A stretch of 64,000 nt of DNA from Microlunatus parietis (GCF_013407955.1 NZ_JACCBU010000001.1:5518001-5582000), one strand, 5' to 3'; shown: positions 1-8,391, counted from the first letter of the stretch. Notes: generated by a model not told the origin, from the sequence alone. Translations and numbers: made by a program.

Positions 1-494
1 ACCTGGGCGAGGCGCTGCGCCGGATCACCGAGGGCGCGGCCATGATCAGGTCGAAGGGCGAGGCCGGCACCGGCGACGTGTCCAACGCGACCACCCACAT
101 GCGCCAGATCCGCGACGAGCTGCGCCGCCTGCAGAGCCTGCCACCCGACGAGTTGTACGTCGCGGCCAAGGAGCTCCAGGCGCCGTACGACCTGGTCGCC
201 GAGGTGGCCCGGACCGGCAAGCTGCCGGTGGTCCTGTTCACGGCCGGTGGCATCGCGACCCCCGCCGACGCGGCGATGATGATGCAGCTGGGCGCCGAGG
301 GCGTCTTCGTCGGCTCCGGCATCTTCAAGTCCGGCAACCCGGCCCAGCGCGCCGCCGCGATCGTCAAGGCGACGACGTTCTACGACGATCCGGACGTGCT
401 CGCCAAGGTGTCCCGCGGGCTCGGCGAGGCGATGGTCGGGATCAACGTGGAAGAGGTTGCGGAGCCGCACCGGCTGGCCGAGCGCGGCTGGTGA
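1..494 (+). CDS. pdxS: PdxS, pyridoxal 5'-phosphate synthase lyase subunit (3' part)
   Basis: This is the C-terminal half of the synthase subunit that condenses ribose 5-phosphate, glyceraldehyde 3-phosphate and ammonia into pyridoxal 5'-phosphate, using ammonia from PdxT. The reading frame is open from base 3, so the N-terminus lies outside the window. The family stretch [11 protein letters not shown], containing one of the active-site lysines, is followed by the phosphate-binding segments [13 protein letters not shown] and [10 protein letters not shown]. The C-terminus (HRLAERGW) has the normal length for the family. Its glutaminase partner pdxT is not next door but about 11 kb downstream at 11668. 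Confidence 0.96.
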   Translation, partial: LGEALRRITEGAAMIRSKGEAGTGDVSNATTHMRQIRDELRRLQSLPPDELYVAAKELQAPYDLVAEVARTGKLPVVLFTAGGIATPADAAMMMQLGAEGVFVGSGIFKSGNPAQRAAAIVKATTFYDDPDVLAKVSRGLGEAMVGINVEEVAEPHRLAERGW

Positions 495-577
495 TCGAGG
501 CAGTGACGTTGTGGACTATCCGGCCGCGCAGGGCGGACGGATAGTCCACGGTCCCGATGACGGCCAGGCGATCGTGG

Positions 578-1237
578 TCAGAACGCCTGATTCGCGAACC
601 CGTGCGTCGCGACGGCCCACATCATGGACATCCACACGCTGCTGGTCGTGTGCGGGTCTCCGGTCACTCCCAGTCGCGACTTCGCCGTGTCGAACGCGCT
701 CTGGGTCAGCGGACCCCAGTCGCCGTCGACCACCAGGTTGGAACCGATGAAGTTGTTGCACATGGCCTGGACGAACTTGCAGTCGCTTGACGCGGCCTTC
801 ACGCACCGCGGCGGCAGGTCGCCGAAATCGGCGTGGATGTGGTCCGCGTGCGCCGAGTTGTACCACCCGTCGAGCACGTACCGGAATCGGCGGCGGCACG
901 ATGCGTCCACCGCCAGGTAGCGGCGGCGGATCGACTGGGTGCCGGACGCGTGGGCCTGGTCCAGCGGCGAGCTGGTGGTGCCGTTCGACCACCGCACGTG
1001 GTCGAGGTCCATGGCGGTGCCGGCACCGTGCTGGCCCGCCTTGTTGACGTAGAAGCCGGCCGACACCAGGTAGCTCACGCTGCCGTACGCCTCGGACTGG
1101 CTGCGCAGGTCGCGGATCCACACCACGAGCCGGTCGTAGAACGACTGCGTGCAGTTCCACGTCCGCGGCGTGGTGTTGCCACGGTTCGAGCGCCAGTAGT
1201 AGACCGGCGTGCCGTCGATGTTGCTGAAGCTGATCAT
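578..1237 (-). CDS. extensin-like/M15-type peptidase with C-terminal peptidoglycan-binding-like domain
   Basis: A 219-residue protein. Residues 65-137 carry metallopeptidase-type signatures: H70-GAGTAM-D77 (HxxGxAxD-like) and HADHIHAD at 130-137. Together these resemble the extensin-like C-terminal/M15 zinc peptidases that act on peptidoglycan. The C-terminal third (VVDGDWGPLTQSAF) looks like a peptidoglycan-binding repeat. No signal peptide is visible from the chosen start, which was picked because GGGAG precedes ATG 1237 and a longer start would overlap the upstream gene. It lies 13 nt behind the Tat-exported gene 1251-2081, so the two probably form an operon. Substrate and export route are not certain. 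Confidence 0.7.
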   Translation of the reverse strand: MISFSNIDGTPVYYWRSNRGNTTPRTWNCTQSFYDRLVVWIRDLRSQSEAYGSVSYLVSAGFYVNKAGQHGAGTAMDLDHVRWSNGTTSSPLDQAHASGTQSIRRRYLAVDASCRRRFRYVLDGWYNSAHADHIHADFGDLPPRCVKAASSDCKFVQAMCNNFIGSNLVVDGDWGPLTQSAFDTAKSRLGVTGDPHTTSSVWMSMMWAVATHGFANQAF

Positions 1238-1250
1238 GTCTCCCGCCCCC

Positions 1251-2081
1251 TCAGACCTTCGCCGTGACGATGCGGCCGTCGGCGAGCCAGTACGACCGGT
1301 CGTCGAGCAGGCCGACGGCCTGCCCACCGGACCGGGCCAGCGAACGCCGCGGGCCGGTCAACCCGGCGGAACCTGCCATGGCGTTGGCGACCCAGGTCCC
1401 GGCGTCGAAGGACTTCACGGCCGTATCGACGAGTCGGGTGTCCGGTGTCCACCCGAGACCGTCGGCAGAGCGAGCCAGCAGGCTGCCGCTCGCATCGACC
1501 GTGGACAGGACCCAGCCTGAGGCGTCGCCGCCGACGGCCGTCGCGGTGAACTCGTCGGTGTACTCGAGACCACGCGTGGGCACCGTCGCCCAGCCGCGTT
1601 CGGTGCGGCGCAGCACGATGCGCTTCCGCGGCGCGCGTTCGAGGGTCAGCTGCGCGCCGACGGCGAGCGCAACGCCGCCGTACGCGCCGCTGGCGGTGAG
1701 GTGCCCGTCGACGCCGTCGAGTCGGGTGGCCTGCCGCCACGACACGCCATCGGTGGATTCCCAGACCGCCGGTACGGTGCGGTCCGCGCCGACGGCCAGC
1801 AGCACGCCGCCGGCCGCGGACAGGCTGTTGAGTTCGGCGGCGCCGAGCCCGCGGGTCGGCCGGGCCGATCCGTCGGCGCCGACGCGGACCCAGCCGCCGC
1901 GGGTGCGGCCGAGGATGTGCACGGTGTCGCCGAGCCGGGCGACGCCGACGGCCCGGTCGATCCTGGTGGCAGCGGTGGCTGTGGGGGTGCCGGCGATCGC
2001 GGTGACGCCGAGCGCGGCGCCGGCGCCGACGAACAGCCGGCGGGATAAGGGTTTGTCGGGTGGGGGCGGGTATGACGGCAT
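1251..2081 (-). CDS. Tat-exported protein of unknown function
   Basis: A 276-residue protein. The N-terminus has twin arginines followed by a hydrophobic stretch (SRRLFVGAGAALGVTAIAG) and an Ala-rich cleavage region, a Tat-type signal. The mature part is rich in short beta-like segments with repeated Trp/Gly patterns (GGWVRVGADG, ESTDGVSWRQATRL, ADGLGWTPDTRLV), suggesting a beta-propeller or sialidase-like fold; I do not recognise a specific family. A GAGGA ribosome site precedes ATG 2081. It is the first gene of a two-gene unit with the peptidase-like gene at 578-1237, which suggests a role at the cell surface (inference). Confidence 0.65.
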   Translation of the reverse strand: MPSYPPPPDKPLSRRLFVGAGAALGVTAIAGTPTATAATRIDRAVGVARLGDTVHILGRTRGGWVRVGADGSARPTRGLGAAELNSLSAAGGVLLAVGADRTVPAVWESTDGVSWRQATRLDGVDGHLTASGAYGGVALAVGAQLTLERAPRKRIVLRRTERGWATVPTRGLEYTDEFTATAVGGDASGWVLSTVDASGSLLARSADGLGWTPDTRLVDTAVKSFDAGTWVANAMAGSAGLTGPRRSLARSGGQAVGLLDDRSYWLADGRIVTAKV

Positions 2082-2247
2082 GAGCGGTCCTCACGTCGGG
2101 GGTGGCCGCGGCTAAGGCCTACAGGGGAGTAGTCGCCGCAGTTACAGGGAACCGCACGAGATGGGCAATTGTCTACAAGCTGCTCGAACTTCCTGTAAAC
2201 ATTTGCCCTTTTGTGGGGATGGTCAACCCGTTGAGAGGCTGGTGACT

Positions 2248-2279
2248 TCTCCGACAGGTGGCGGTGATGGTGTCGGAGA
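2248..2279. repeat. inverted repeat TCTCCGACA/TGTCGGAGA, copy 1
   Basis: Perfect 9-bp arms (2248-2256 and 2271-2279) around a 14-nt loop. A second copy in the same orientation lies at 3869-3912. The two bracket the DinB gene and the toxin-antitoxin pair. Confidence 0.6.
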
Positions 2280-2307
2280 TGAATCCTGGTCGGCGACTTC
2301 CGCAGGG

Positions 2308-2898
2308 TCAGGACGGGTGATCACGGAACGTATCTGCCGCACTGGTGATCTTGCGGTGGTACGTCTGCCACCACTCCGCATCGCCCATCTCCGCGGGGTC
2401 GGACGCAGTCCTGCCGTCGATCAGTTCACGGATGATGTCGGCGTGCCCGAGGTGCTGGCTGGTTTCGGCGATCATGTGGGTCATCAAGACGCCCAACGTC
2501 GTGTCCCGCTTGGCTTCCTGCCACCACGGCACGGTCGTGGGCGCACCAAGATCAAGTTCCGCGATGGTGCTGTCGGCGTGGGTGCACGCAGCGTGGTAGT
2601 GGTCGAGTAAGTAGGTGGTGGTCTCATCGGGTGTCGCCCACAGGTCGGCGCCCTGCCAGATGGAGTCGTCTTCGATCCAGGGCAGCGTCCACTCCGGTTC
2701 TCGGCCGAACACGCTGCCCAAGTAGTAGGACTCGTAGAAGGTGAGATGCTTCACCAGCCCGAGCAGGTTTGTTCCGGTCGGTGTCATCGGCCGACGGCGG
2801 TCGTACTCACGGAGACCGTCGATCCTCGCCAACATCCCGGCTCGCGCGCCGCGGAGGTAGTTGTGCATGGACTCTTTGAGGGTCGCCCTCGGTGCCAT
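2308..2898 (-). CDS. DinB-like/DUF664 family protein
   Basis: A 196-residue protein of the DinB/YfiT-like four-helix bundle superfamily, closest in pattern to DUF664 mycothiol-dependent-type proteins. The three metal-ligand-like histidine regions are visible: VKHLTFYES near residue 51, THMIAET near 138 and QHLGHADIIRELIDG near 146. Many members are thiol-dependent enzymes or have no known substrate, so I assign no reaction. It faces away from the toxin-antitoxin pair and lies inside an accessory-looking patch between two copies of a short inverted repeat. Confidence 0.85.
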   Translation of the reverse strand: MAPRATLKESMHNYLRGARAGMLARIDGLREYDRRRPMTPTGTNLLGLVKHLTFYESYYLGSVFGREPEWTLPWIEDDSIWQGADLWATPDETTTYLLDHYHAACTHADSTIAELDLGAPTTVPWWQEAKRDTTLGVLMTHMIAETSQHLGHADIIRELIDGRTASDPAEMGDAEWWQTYHRKITSAADTFRDHPS

Positions 2899-2997
2899 CG
2901 AATTCGCCTCTTCTCAACAGAACATCTGTCCCATCGTCCTTCGATCTGGGCGATGGAGCACATGGCCGGCGACTCTGGAGTGGCGGTAGGAAAAGTT

Positions 2998-3013
2998 ATA
3001 CCATCTGGTGTAT
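2998..3013 (+). promoter_or_regulatory. candidate operator/promoter of the toxin-antitoxin pair
   Basis: ATACCA-TC-TGGTGTAT is an almost perfect inverted repeat. It overlaps a TANNNT -10 element (TACCAT, 2999-3004) and reaches the antitoxin ATG at 3012, 7 nt after the -10, so the transcript would be leaderless. Ribbon-helix-helix antitoxins normally bind such palindromes, so autorepression is the likely use. Confidence 0.6.
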
Positions 3014-3257
3014 GAAGACGGCGATCAGTCTCCCGGACCAGGCGGCCGCGCGCTTCGACCGCATCGCGCGGCGGCACGGTATGACGCGGTCGGAGTTCTA
3101 CCGGCGTGCTGCCGAGCAGTATGCGGAGGATCTGGCCGATGCAGAGTTGACGGCGCAGATCGATGATGCCATCGACGCCGTCGGGCAGCCGGGTGACGAG
3201 TCCGCCGACCTGCGTCGTGCGGCGAACACCCGCCTGGTCGTGTCTGACGAGTGGTGA
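3012..3257 (+). CDS. ribbon-helix-helix antitoxin
   Basis: An 81-residue protein beginning MKTAISLPDQAAARFDRIA, a typical CopG/MetJ-Arc ribbon (TAISLPD), then helix RRHGMTRSEFYRRAAEQYAED. The acidic C-terminal half is the likely toxin-neutralising tail. A longer open frame begins upstream at 2892, but the start at 3012 gives the family N-terminus and fits the leaderless promoter. It overlaps the downstream MazF-like gene by 4 nt (GTGA), the usual translational coupling of type II toxin-antitoxin pairs. Confidence 0.9.
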   Translation: MKTAISLPDQAAARFDRIARRHGMTRSEFYRRAAEQYAEDLADAELTAQIDDAIDAVGQPGDESADLRRAANTRLVVSDEW

Positions 3258-3595
3258 TCCAGCGCGGTGGGGTGTGCTGGGTGGACTTCGGTGAACCCAA
3301 GGGCAGCGCTCCGGCCAAGCGGCGACCGGCCGTCATTGTTCAGTCCGATCGGTACAACTCATCGCGAATCTCCACTGTGGTCGTTCTGCCGATCACGTCG
3401 AACACAGCCCTGGCCAGACATCCGGGCAATGTGTTCCTCCCGGCGTCGGCGTCCGGACTGCCGAAGGACTCGGTCGTCAACGTCTCACAGCCGATGACCG
3501 TGGATCGCACCGACCTCGAAGACATCGGCGTGGAACTGCCGGACAGCTTGATGGATGCGATCGATGTCGGCCTCCGGCGGGTCGTGGACTTGTGA
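3254..3595 (+). CDS. MazF/PemK-family toxin (endoribonuclease)
   Basis: A 113-residue protein of the MazF/PemK fold. GVCWVDFGEPKGSAP followed by KRRPAVIVQSD contains the conserved loop arginine and the strand of MazF nucleases, and VVVLPITSN with a conserved Thr/Ser follows. MazF enzymes cut single-stranded mRNA at short sites; the target site cannot be read from sequence. GTG 3254 overlaps the antitoxin stop by 4 nt; GTG 3251 is the alternative start. Length matches active MazF proteins and no key region is missing, so the pair looks intact. Confidence 0.9.
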   Translation: MIQRGGVCWVDFGEPKGSAPAKRRPAVIVQSDRYNSSRISTVVVLPITSNTALARHPGNVFLPASASGLPKDSVVNVSQPMTVDRTDLEDIGVELPDSLMDAIDVGLRRVVDL

Positions 3596-3931
3596 CCCGG
3601 GAGCTCAACCAAGGATGCTCTGGAGCAGTTCGCTCAGGCGGCGGAGAACGCGGCTGCACCAGCCGCAATTCATGAACCTCCGGGCGAGCTGGTGGGGTCG
3701 TCGAGGTCGAGCCCGACCTGATCGAGGCCGAACCGGAAACGATCTTGACGAGCCTGCTAGTCACGACCGGCCGCCAGCTTCGAGACCGCGAGGTCGTGCG
3801 GTTCTAGAAGGTGCGGATCCGCCTGGGCGGCGGCTCGACGTCGACGGCCCAGACGCAGGGCCGCGACTTCTCCGACAGGTTTTCCGACACCTGGCGGGGA
3901 TGGTGTCGGAGATGCCGAGCGGGTCTCCGCG
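3596..3931. other. gene-poor decayed stretch
   Basis: No intact gene. On the plus strand, 3605-3720 and the segment ending with TAG at 3807 read as plausible peptides (for example DALEQFAQAAENAA and LTSLLVTTGRQLRDREVV) in different frames, as expected from a broken gene. The family is not recognisable. The second inverted-repeat copy lies at 3869-3912. Confidence 0.35.
3869..3912. repeat. inverted repeat TCTCCGACA/TGTCGGAGA, copy 2
   Basis: Same 9-bp arms as at 2248-2279 (here 3869-3877 and 3904-3912), same orientation, with a longer loop that holds an extra TCCGACACC. The shared sequence extends past the arms (GACTTCTCCGACAGGT and GATGGTGTCGGAGATG). Confidence 0.6.
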
Positions 3932-4330
3932 TCACGCCTCGTCGATGACGATCCACCGCCCGGCCCTGGCTGAGCCTTCGCGGCGGACGCGGCCGTCGGC
4001 CTTCATCCGGGCGAGGTGGCGCTCGATCGTGCGTGGGGCCTTGGCCTCGCGGGCGATGCTGCCTGCGGAGGAGGGCGCGCACGGCGTCGTCGATGCCCGT
4101 GCTCTCGTCGACGGTGTCGCCGACGCGGGTGGCGTCGGCCTTGGCGCGTTTCGCGTAGGCCGTGAGGGATTCCGTGATCACGTCGAACATGTAGTCGATG
4201 AAGACGGCTGCATCGATCTCGGGCTCGCGGGACGCCTGAAGGGCGGCGTGGTAGCCGTCCTGGTGCTTGCGGATCAGGGTCTCGGCCGGCATCCCCGCGA
4301 ACGCGGGACGCCAGCGGCTCAGGATCAGCG
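3932..4330 (-). pseudogene. Fic-family protein remnant, C-terminal fragment
   Basis: The minus strand from about 4315 encodes FAGMPAETLIRKHQDGYHAAL and FIDYMFDVITESLTAYAKRA, which resemble the helices after the Fic core that carry the (F/Y)I..ML pattern. The winged-helix tail continues in another frame (SIAREAKAPRTIERHLARM, then GRWIVIDEA and a stop at 3932), so there is a frameshift near 4065. The catalytic HxFxDGNGR motif and everything before it are absent. Fic proteins transfer AMP to protein targets; this one cannot be active. Confidence 0.5.
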
Positions 4331-4380
4331 CGGCTGGTGACGCCCGAAGGCGACCATGCTGACTTAACCGGCAGACCGCG

Positions 4381-5127
4381 CTAAGGTGCATATACACCCC
4401 CAGGTGGCTTCGGCTCCTGGTTAGAGAGCCCCGCTTCGGCGGGGCTCTCGGAATTTCCGGCCCATTTCTCGGGCCTCCGGATCGTGCCTCGGGCGTCCTT
4501 CAGTTGGTCCGGCAGTTGGCAGGCGGCCAGGTCCTCAGGGGTGATCTGCCGGTGCCAGATCGGGCCCGTCTGCTTCAGTTCGTTGCTGGCGCGCTTCGGC
4601 TCCATGGGCGACAGCAGGCCGACCTGACGACCGAGTTCCTCCTGGGCGAGGCGCATCGGCATGACGAGGTCGGAGTCATTCGTACACACGACGTAGACGT
4701 CGGCAACGCCCTTCATGGCGTCGATGAGCAGCCTGCTCGCCAGCGCGACATCGGATCCCTTCTCCTCGGTCTTCTTGACCTTGACGCGCTTGGGTTCACC
4801 GTCGGCATCCAGGACCGTCGGATGCAGCGGCATGACCCGAGGGTCGATGCGGAACTTGCCACGGTAGATCTCGGTCCGGGGCAGGGTGGCCAGCGCTCGT
4901 AGGTAGGCCTGTTGGCGCTGCGGGGAACTGGGGTCCTTGCCTGGGAGCGCCTTGATGATCGCGGTGAAGTAGGAGATCGAACTGACCTGATAATCCGGCA
5001 GCACTCGGTCCGCAAGAGCTTCAAGATCGAGCCATTTGTGCTGTGGGTGGCCCTCCAGCAGGCGCCGGTACAGATTGAAGCCGTCGACGTACACCGACGC
5101 GGTCGGTTTCGGGTCGGCATCGTCCAC
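4381..5127 (-). CDS. NYN-domain (LabA/DUF88-like) putative nuclease
   Basis: A 248-residue protein. The NYN fold (PIN-like, metal-dependent RNase superfamily) is shown by VYVDGFNLY at residues 12-20 (Asp15), KGSDVALASRLLIDA around 125-139 and VVCTNDSDLVMPM around 149, giving the expected set of acidic residues. Residues 75-120 form an inserted segment (RGKFRIDPRVMPLHP). The last codons (NSESPAEAGLSN) are written by a perfect 11-bp hairpin that looks like a terminator, so the C-terminus may be a read-through extension. It is divergent from the ABC exporter and next to the Fic remnant. The RNA target is unknown. Confidence 0.8.
   Translation of the reverse strand: MDDADPKPTASVYVDGFNLYRRLLEGHPQHKWLDLEALADRVLPDYQVSSISYFTAIIKALPGKDPSSPQRQQAYLRALATLPRTEIYRGKFRIDPRVMPLHPTVLDADGEPKRVKVKKTEEKGSDVALASRLLIDAMKGVADVYVVCTNDSDLVMPMRLAQEELGRQVGLLSPMEPKRASNELKQTGPIWHRQITPEDLAACQLPDQLKDARGTIRRPEKWAGNSESPAEAGLSNQEPKPPGGVYAP
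4424..4449 (-). terminator. hairpin terminator inside the end of the NYN gene
   Basis: Arms GAGAGCCCCGC (4424-4434) and GCGGGGCTCTC (4439-4449) pair perfectly around a four-base loop (TTCG as written, CGAA in the transcript). No long U-run follows. It lies 40 nt before the stop codon, inside the reading frame. Confidence 0.6.
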
Positions 5128-5203
5128 GAGGGCAATGGTTCCACCGGCCTGCGACAGTTGCGCAGGCTCTGTCTGACCGACCCGAAGCGGACTGCCGGGG
5201 CGG

Positions 5204-5230
5204 TGTCAGGGTCGTGTCAGGTGGGTGACA
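5204..5230 (+). promoter_or_regulatory. triple TGTCA/TGACA site upstream of the ABC exporter
   Basis: TGTCA at 5204-5208, TGTCA at 5215-5219 and the inverted TGACA at 5226-5230 occur at exact 11-bp steps. The last two form TGTCA-N6-TGACA. The block ends 24 nt before the first exporter start codon. Likely a regulator-binding site; the regulator is not identified. Confidence 0.45.
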
Positions 5231-5254
5231 GGCACCGGCTCGATCGTTGGGGTC

Positions 5255-6004
5255 ATGACAACTTCGGCGACCGCGGCGACCGGCCTGCGGAACACGACGG
5301 ACGGCGGCAGGTTCCTGGCCGTCGCGGGACTGCGGAAGAGCTACGGCACGGGGGTCGTCACTCCGGTGCTGCGCGGCACCGACCTCGAGCTCGAACGGCA
5401 CCGGATCGGGGTCATCCTCGGTCCCTCCGGATCCGGGAAATCGACCCTGATGAACATCGTCGGCGGCATCGATCGTGCCGACGGCGGCACGGTCGAGGTG
5501 GACGGCGAGCGGCTCTCCGACTTCACCGATGATCAACTTCTGGAGTACCGCCGGACCAGGGTCGGCTTCGTCTTCCAGTTCTACAACCTGGTGCCGAACC
5601 TGACGGCGGGCGAGAACGTCGAGGTGGTCTCGAACATCAGCGAGAAGCCGCTGCAGACCGACGACGTGCTCGCCGCGGTCGGGCTCGCCGACAAGAAGGA
5701 CCGGTTCCCGTGCGAGTTGTCCGGCGGTGAGCAGCAGCGGGTCGCGATCGCCCGGGCGATCGTGAAGAGCCCTCGACTGCTGCTCTGCGACGAGCCGACC
5801 GGGGCGCTCGACGTGGAGACCTCGCTCGGCGTGCTGGCCCTGCTCCAGCGGGTCAATGCCGAGTTCGGTACGACGATCCTGATGATCACCCACAACTCCG
5901 CGATCGCCGACATGACGCACTCCGTCTTCCGGATGCGCGACGGCCAGGTCGAGGACGTCACGCACCATGATCAGCCGGTGCCTGCCGAACGGATCCAGTG
6001 GTGA
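5255..6004 (+). CDS. ABC transporter ATP-binding protein (MacB/LolD type) 1
   Basis: A 249-residue ATPase. Walker A GPSGSGKST near residue 55, signature LSGGEQQRVAIARA near 153, Walker B LLLCDEPTGALD near 175 and the H-loop MITHN near 210 are all intact. The LDxET pattern after Walker B is typical of the MacB/LolD/FtsE branch that drives mechanotransmission rather than import. ATG 5255 was chosen over an in-frame upstream ATG at 5225 because the latter overlaps the TGTCA block. It overlaps the next gene by 4 nt (GTGA), so it is coupled to permease 1. Confidence 0.93.
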   Translation: MTTSATAATGLRNTTDGGRFLAVAGLRKSYGTGVVTPVLRGTDLELERHRIGVILGPSGSGKSTLMNIVGGIDRADGGTVEVDGERLSDFTDDQLLEYRRTRVGFVFQFYNLVPNLTAGENVEVVSNISEKPLQTDDVLAAVGLADKKDRFPCELSGGEQQRVAIARAIVKSPRLLLCDEPTGALDVETSLGVLALLQRVNAEFGTTILMITHNSAIADMTHSVFRMRDGQVEDVTHHDQPVPAERIQW

Positions 6005-8256
6005 GCGCCCTGAACCGCCGCATCGGGCGGCTGCTGCGCGAGCACAAGGGCCGCTATGTCGGCATCGCGATCCTGATCCTGCTGGGCAGCTTCTACTTCA
6101 CGGCAGCGACCGGGGTGGCCGGCAGCCTGGAGCGGATGGTGGTCGGGTTCGCCGACCGGAACCAGCAGGAGGACCTCACCTTCAGCACCGACCGGCCGCT
6201 CGACATCGCCGCCTGGGAGCGCGAGACCGGTGCGACGATCGAGGCCACGCTGCGCCACGACGTCCGGCTGCCGGCGGGGGAGCTTCGGTTGCTCAGCGCC
6301 GGGACCAAGATCAATCTCGCCCAGGTCACCGCGGGCCGGGCTCTCGCCGAGCCGGGGGACCTGCTGGTCGATCCGCGCTTCCTGCAGACCCACGGGCTGA
6401 AGCTCGGGGAGCCGCTCACCCTCGACGGCCGGACGTTCACCGTCGTCGGCACGGTGGCCGTGCCGAACTACGTGTATCCGCTGAAGGGTCTGTACGACGT
6501 GCTGCCCACCGCGGGTTTCGGCGTCGGCGTCGCGGCCCGGGCCGACCTCGAGGCGCTGCCGCCGGCCACCGGGGCGGCGACGACGACGTACAGCGTCCGT
6601 TTCGTTGATCGGGACCGGATCGAGGCCCAGACGACCGCGCTGCGGAATCGGTTGGCCGGCGACGGGCACCGGCTGTCCGAGTGGACCGCGGCCGAGCACA
6701 ACCAGCGGATCACCATGCCGTGGGGAAACATCTCGAGCATGCAGTCGATGAGCCTGCCGGTCGCGGGCGCCTTCTTCGTCCTCGGCTCCGTGATCGTCGG
6801 CGTGATGATCACCCGGGCCGTCAAGTCCGACAGTGTGATCGTCGGCAGCCTGTACGCCCTCGGCTACCGGCGCGGCGAGCTGACCCGGCACTATCTGGCC
6901 GTGCCGGTGCTGATCACGCTGACCGGCAGTCTGGCCGGGACGCTGCTGGCGCTGCCCTGCGTCGGGCCGGTGGTCGGCACCATGCTCGCCTCGTACAACC
7001 TGCCGGACACCGGGCTGCACTTCGCGCCGCACGATCTGGCGATCGCGCTGCTCGCGCCCGTGATCTTGATCGGTACGGCGAGCGCGCTGGCGATCCGCCG
7101 GATCCTCCGCAAGCCCGCTGCCGAACTGATGAAGGGCGGCGAGAAGTCCGGCAAGGTGACCGCGCTGGAGCGGGCGCTCCGGCTGGACCGGTTCCGGTTC
7201 GGCACCGCCTTCCGGATCCGCGAGCAGGTCCGCAGCATCCCGCGCCTGCTGTTCCTGGTGCTCGGTGTGGCCGCCGCCTCGATGATCATGCTGTTCGGGC
7301 TGACGTACGGCCACTCGATGGACGTCGTCACCGAACGCGGTGCCCTGAACCGGTACCACTACAAGATCGAATACAACTTCACCGAGGTGCAGAACCTGAA
7401 GGACGCGCCGGTCCCGGCCGGAGCGGAACCGTACAACACGGTCCGGGTGCACCCGGAGGGGCGCGAGGCGGTCGGCTTCTACCTGACCGGCATGCTGCCG
7501 GATTCGGTCGGCATGAAGCTGAACGACACCCGTGGTGCCCCGCTGCCGCGGAACCAGGTCAACATCACCGAGCCGCTGGCGACCCGGCTGAAGCTCGGGG
7601 TGGGGGACACCCTGCCGATGGCGAGCCAGCTCGACGGCGCGACCTACAGCCTGCGGATCGACGGGATCGTCGAGGCCTACGGCGAGCAGTTCGTCACCAT
7701 GCCGCTGGCCGAGTTCAACCGGCTGACCGGCCAGCCGGCGGGCAGCTACCGTACCGTCCTGGCGAGCCGGGAGCTGGAACTCGACGAGTCGAAGCTCGCC
7801 GGCGTCCTCGACACCCGCGATCCCGCCGCGTTCGAACAGGTCGGCGCACCGACGTCGCTGATCATGGGATCGGTGTCGGCCCTCGCGGTGCTGATCGCGG
7901 TCGTGATCTTGTTCCTCGTCACGTCCTTGATCATCGAGGAGAGCCACCGAACCGTTGCGCTGTTCACGGTGCTCGGCTACCGCCGGCGCGAACTCGCGAG
8001 GTTGATCTTGAACAGTGCGACACCGGCGGTGGTCGTCGGCATCCTGCTCGGGTTCCCCGCGATGCTCGCCTTCGCGAATCTGCTCTTCGGGATCGTGGCC
8101 GAGACGCTCAACATGCTGATTCCGATGACGGTGAATCCGTGGCATGTCGTGATCAGCTTCGTGGTGATCTTCGGAGTGTACGAGATCACCAAGCGGCTGT
8201 CCGGGCGCAAGCTGGCCAAGATCGCCATGAGCGACGCGCTCAAGGGTGCCGAGTGA
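6001..8256 (+). CDS. MacB/FtsX-type ABC permease 1
   Basis: A 751-residue permease with two FtsX modules. TM1 lies near residues 18-38, followed by a large extracytoplasmic MacB-PCD-like domain to about 250. Three TMs follow at about 253-370, then a second TM near 411-430, a second external domain, and a final group of three TMs from about 620 to 735. This duplicated layout is common in Gram-positive exporters of peptides or lipoproteins and in antibiotic-sensing transporters. GTG 6001 overlaps the ATPase stop. The substrate is unknown; no sensor kinase or regulator gene adjoins it. Confidence 0.9.
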   Translation: MSALNRRIGRLLREHKGRYVGIAILILLGSFYFTAATGVAGSLERMVVGFADRNQQEDLTFSTDRPLDIAAWERETGATIEATLRHDVRLPAGELRLLSAGTKINLAQVTAGRALAEPGDLLVDPRFLQTHGLKLGEPLTLDGRTFTVVGTVAVPNYVYPLKGLYDVLPTAGFGVGVAARADLEALPPATGAATTTYSVRFVDRDRIEAQTTALRNRLAGDGHRLSEWTAAEHNQRITMPWGNISSMQSMSLPVAGAFFVLGSVIVGVMITRAVKSDSVIVGSLYALGYRRGELTRHYLAVPVLITLTGSLAGTLLALPCVGPVVGTMLASYNLPDTGLHFAPHDLAIALLAPVILIGTASALAIRRILRKPAAELMKGGEKSGKVTALERALRLDRFRFGTAFRIREQVRSIPRLLFLVLGVAAASMIMLFGLTYGHSMDVVTERGALNRYHYKIEYNFTEVQNLKDAPVPAGAEPYNTVRVHPEGREAVGFYLTGMLPDSVGMKLNDTRGAPLPRNQVNITEPLATRLKLGVGDTLPMASQLDGATYSLRIDGIVEAYGEQFVTMPLAEFNRLTGQPAGSYRTVLASRELELDESKLAGVLDTRDPAAFEQVGAPTSLIMGSVSALAVLIAVVILFLVTSLIIEESHRTVALFTVLGYRRRELARLILNSATPAVVVGILLGFPAMLAFANLLFGIVAETLNMLIPMTVNPWHVVISFVVIFGVYEITKRLSGRKLAKIAMSDALKGAE

Positions 8257-8391
8257 GCGATCCCGGGGAAAGGCGCGACCGACGGTCGGGGACGGGGCGT
8301 GGCCGGCCCAGGGGTGAGCCGGGGACGAACCCAACTCCCACGGCCGGACATCCGGGTCAGGATGGAGCCGTCCTCACGCAGATCACAACGG

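Noticed and set aside
2169-2178. TTGTCTACAA shared with 29714-29723 as a common operator
   Set aside because: Ten bases only, two copies, unrelated downstream genes and no flanking similarity.
5971-8334. 787-codon open frame antisense to permease 1
   Set aside because: It mirrors the GC-rich third positions of the permease gene, has low-complexity Arg/Gln/His content and no family motif.
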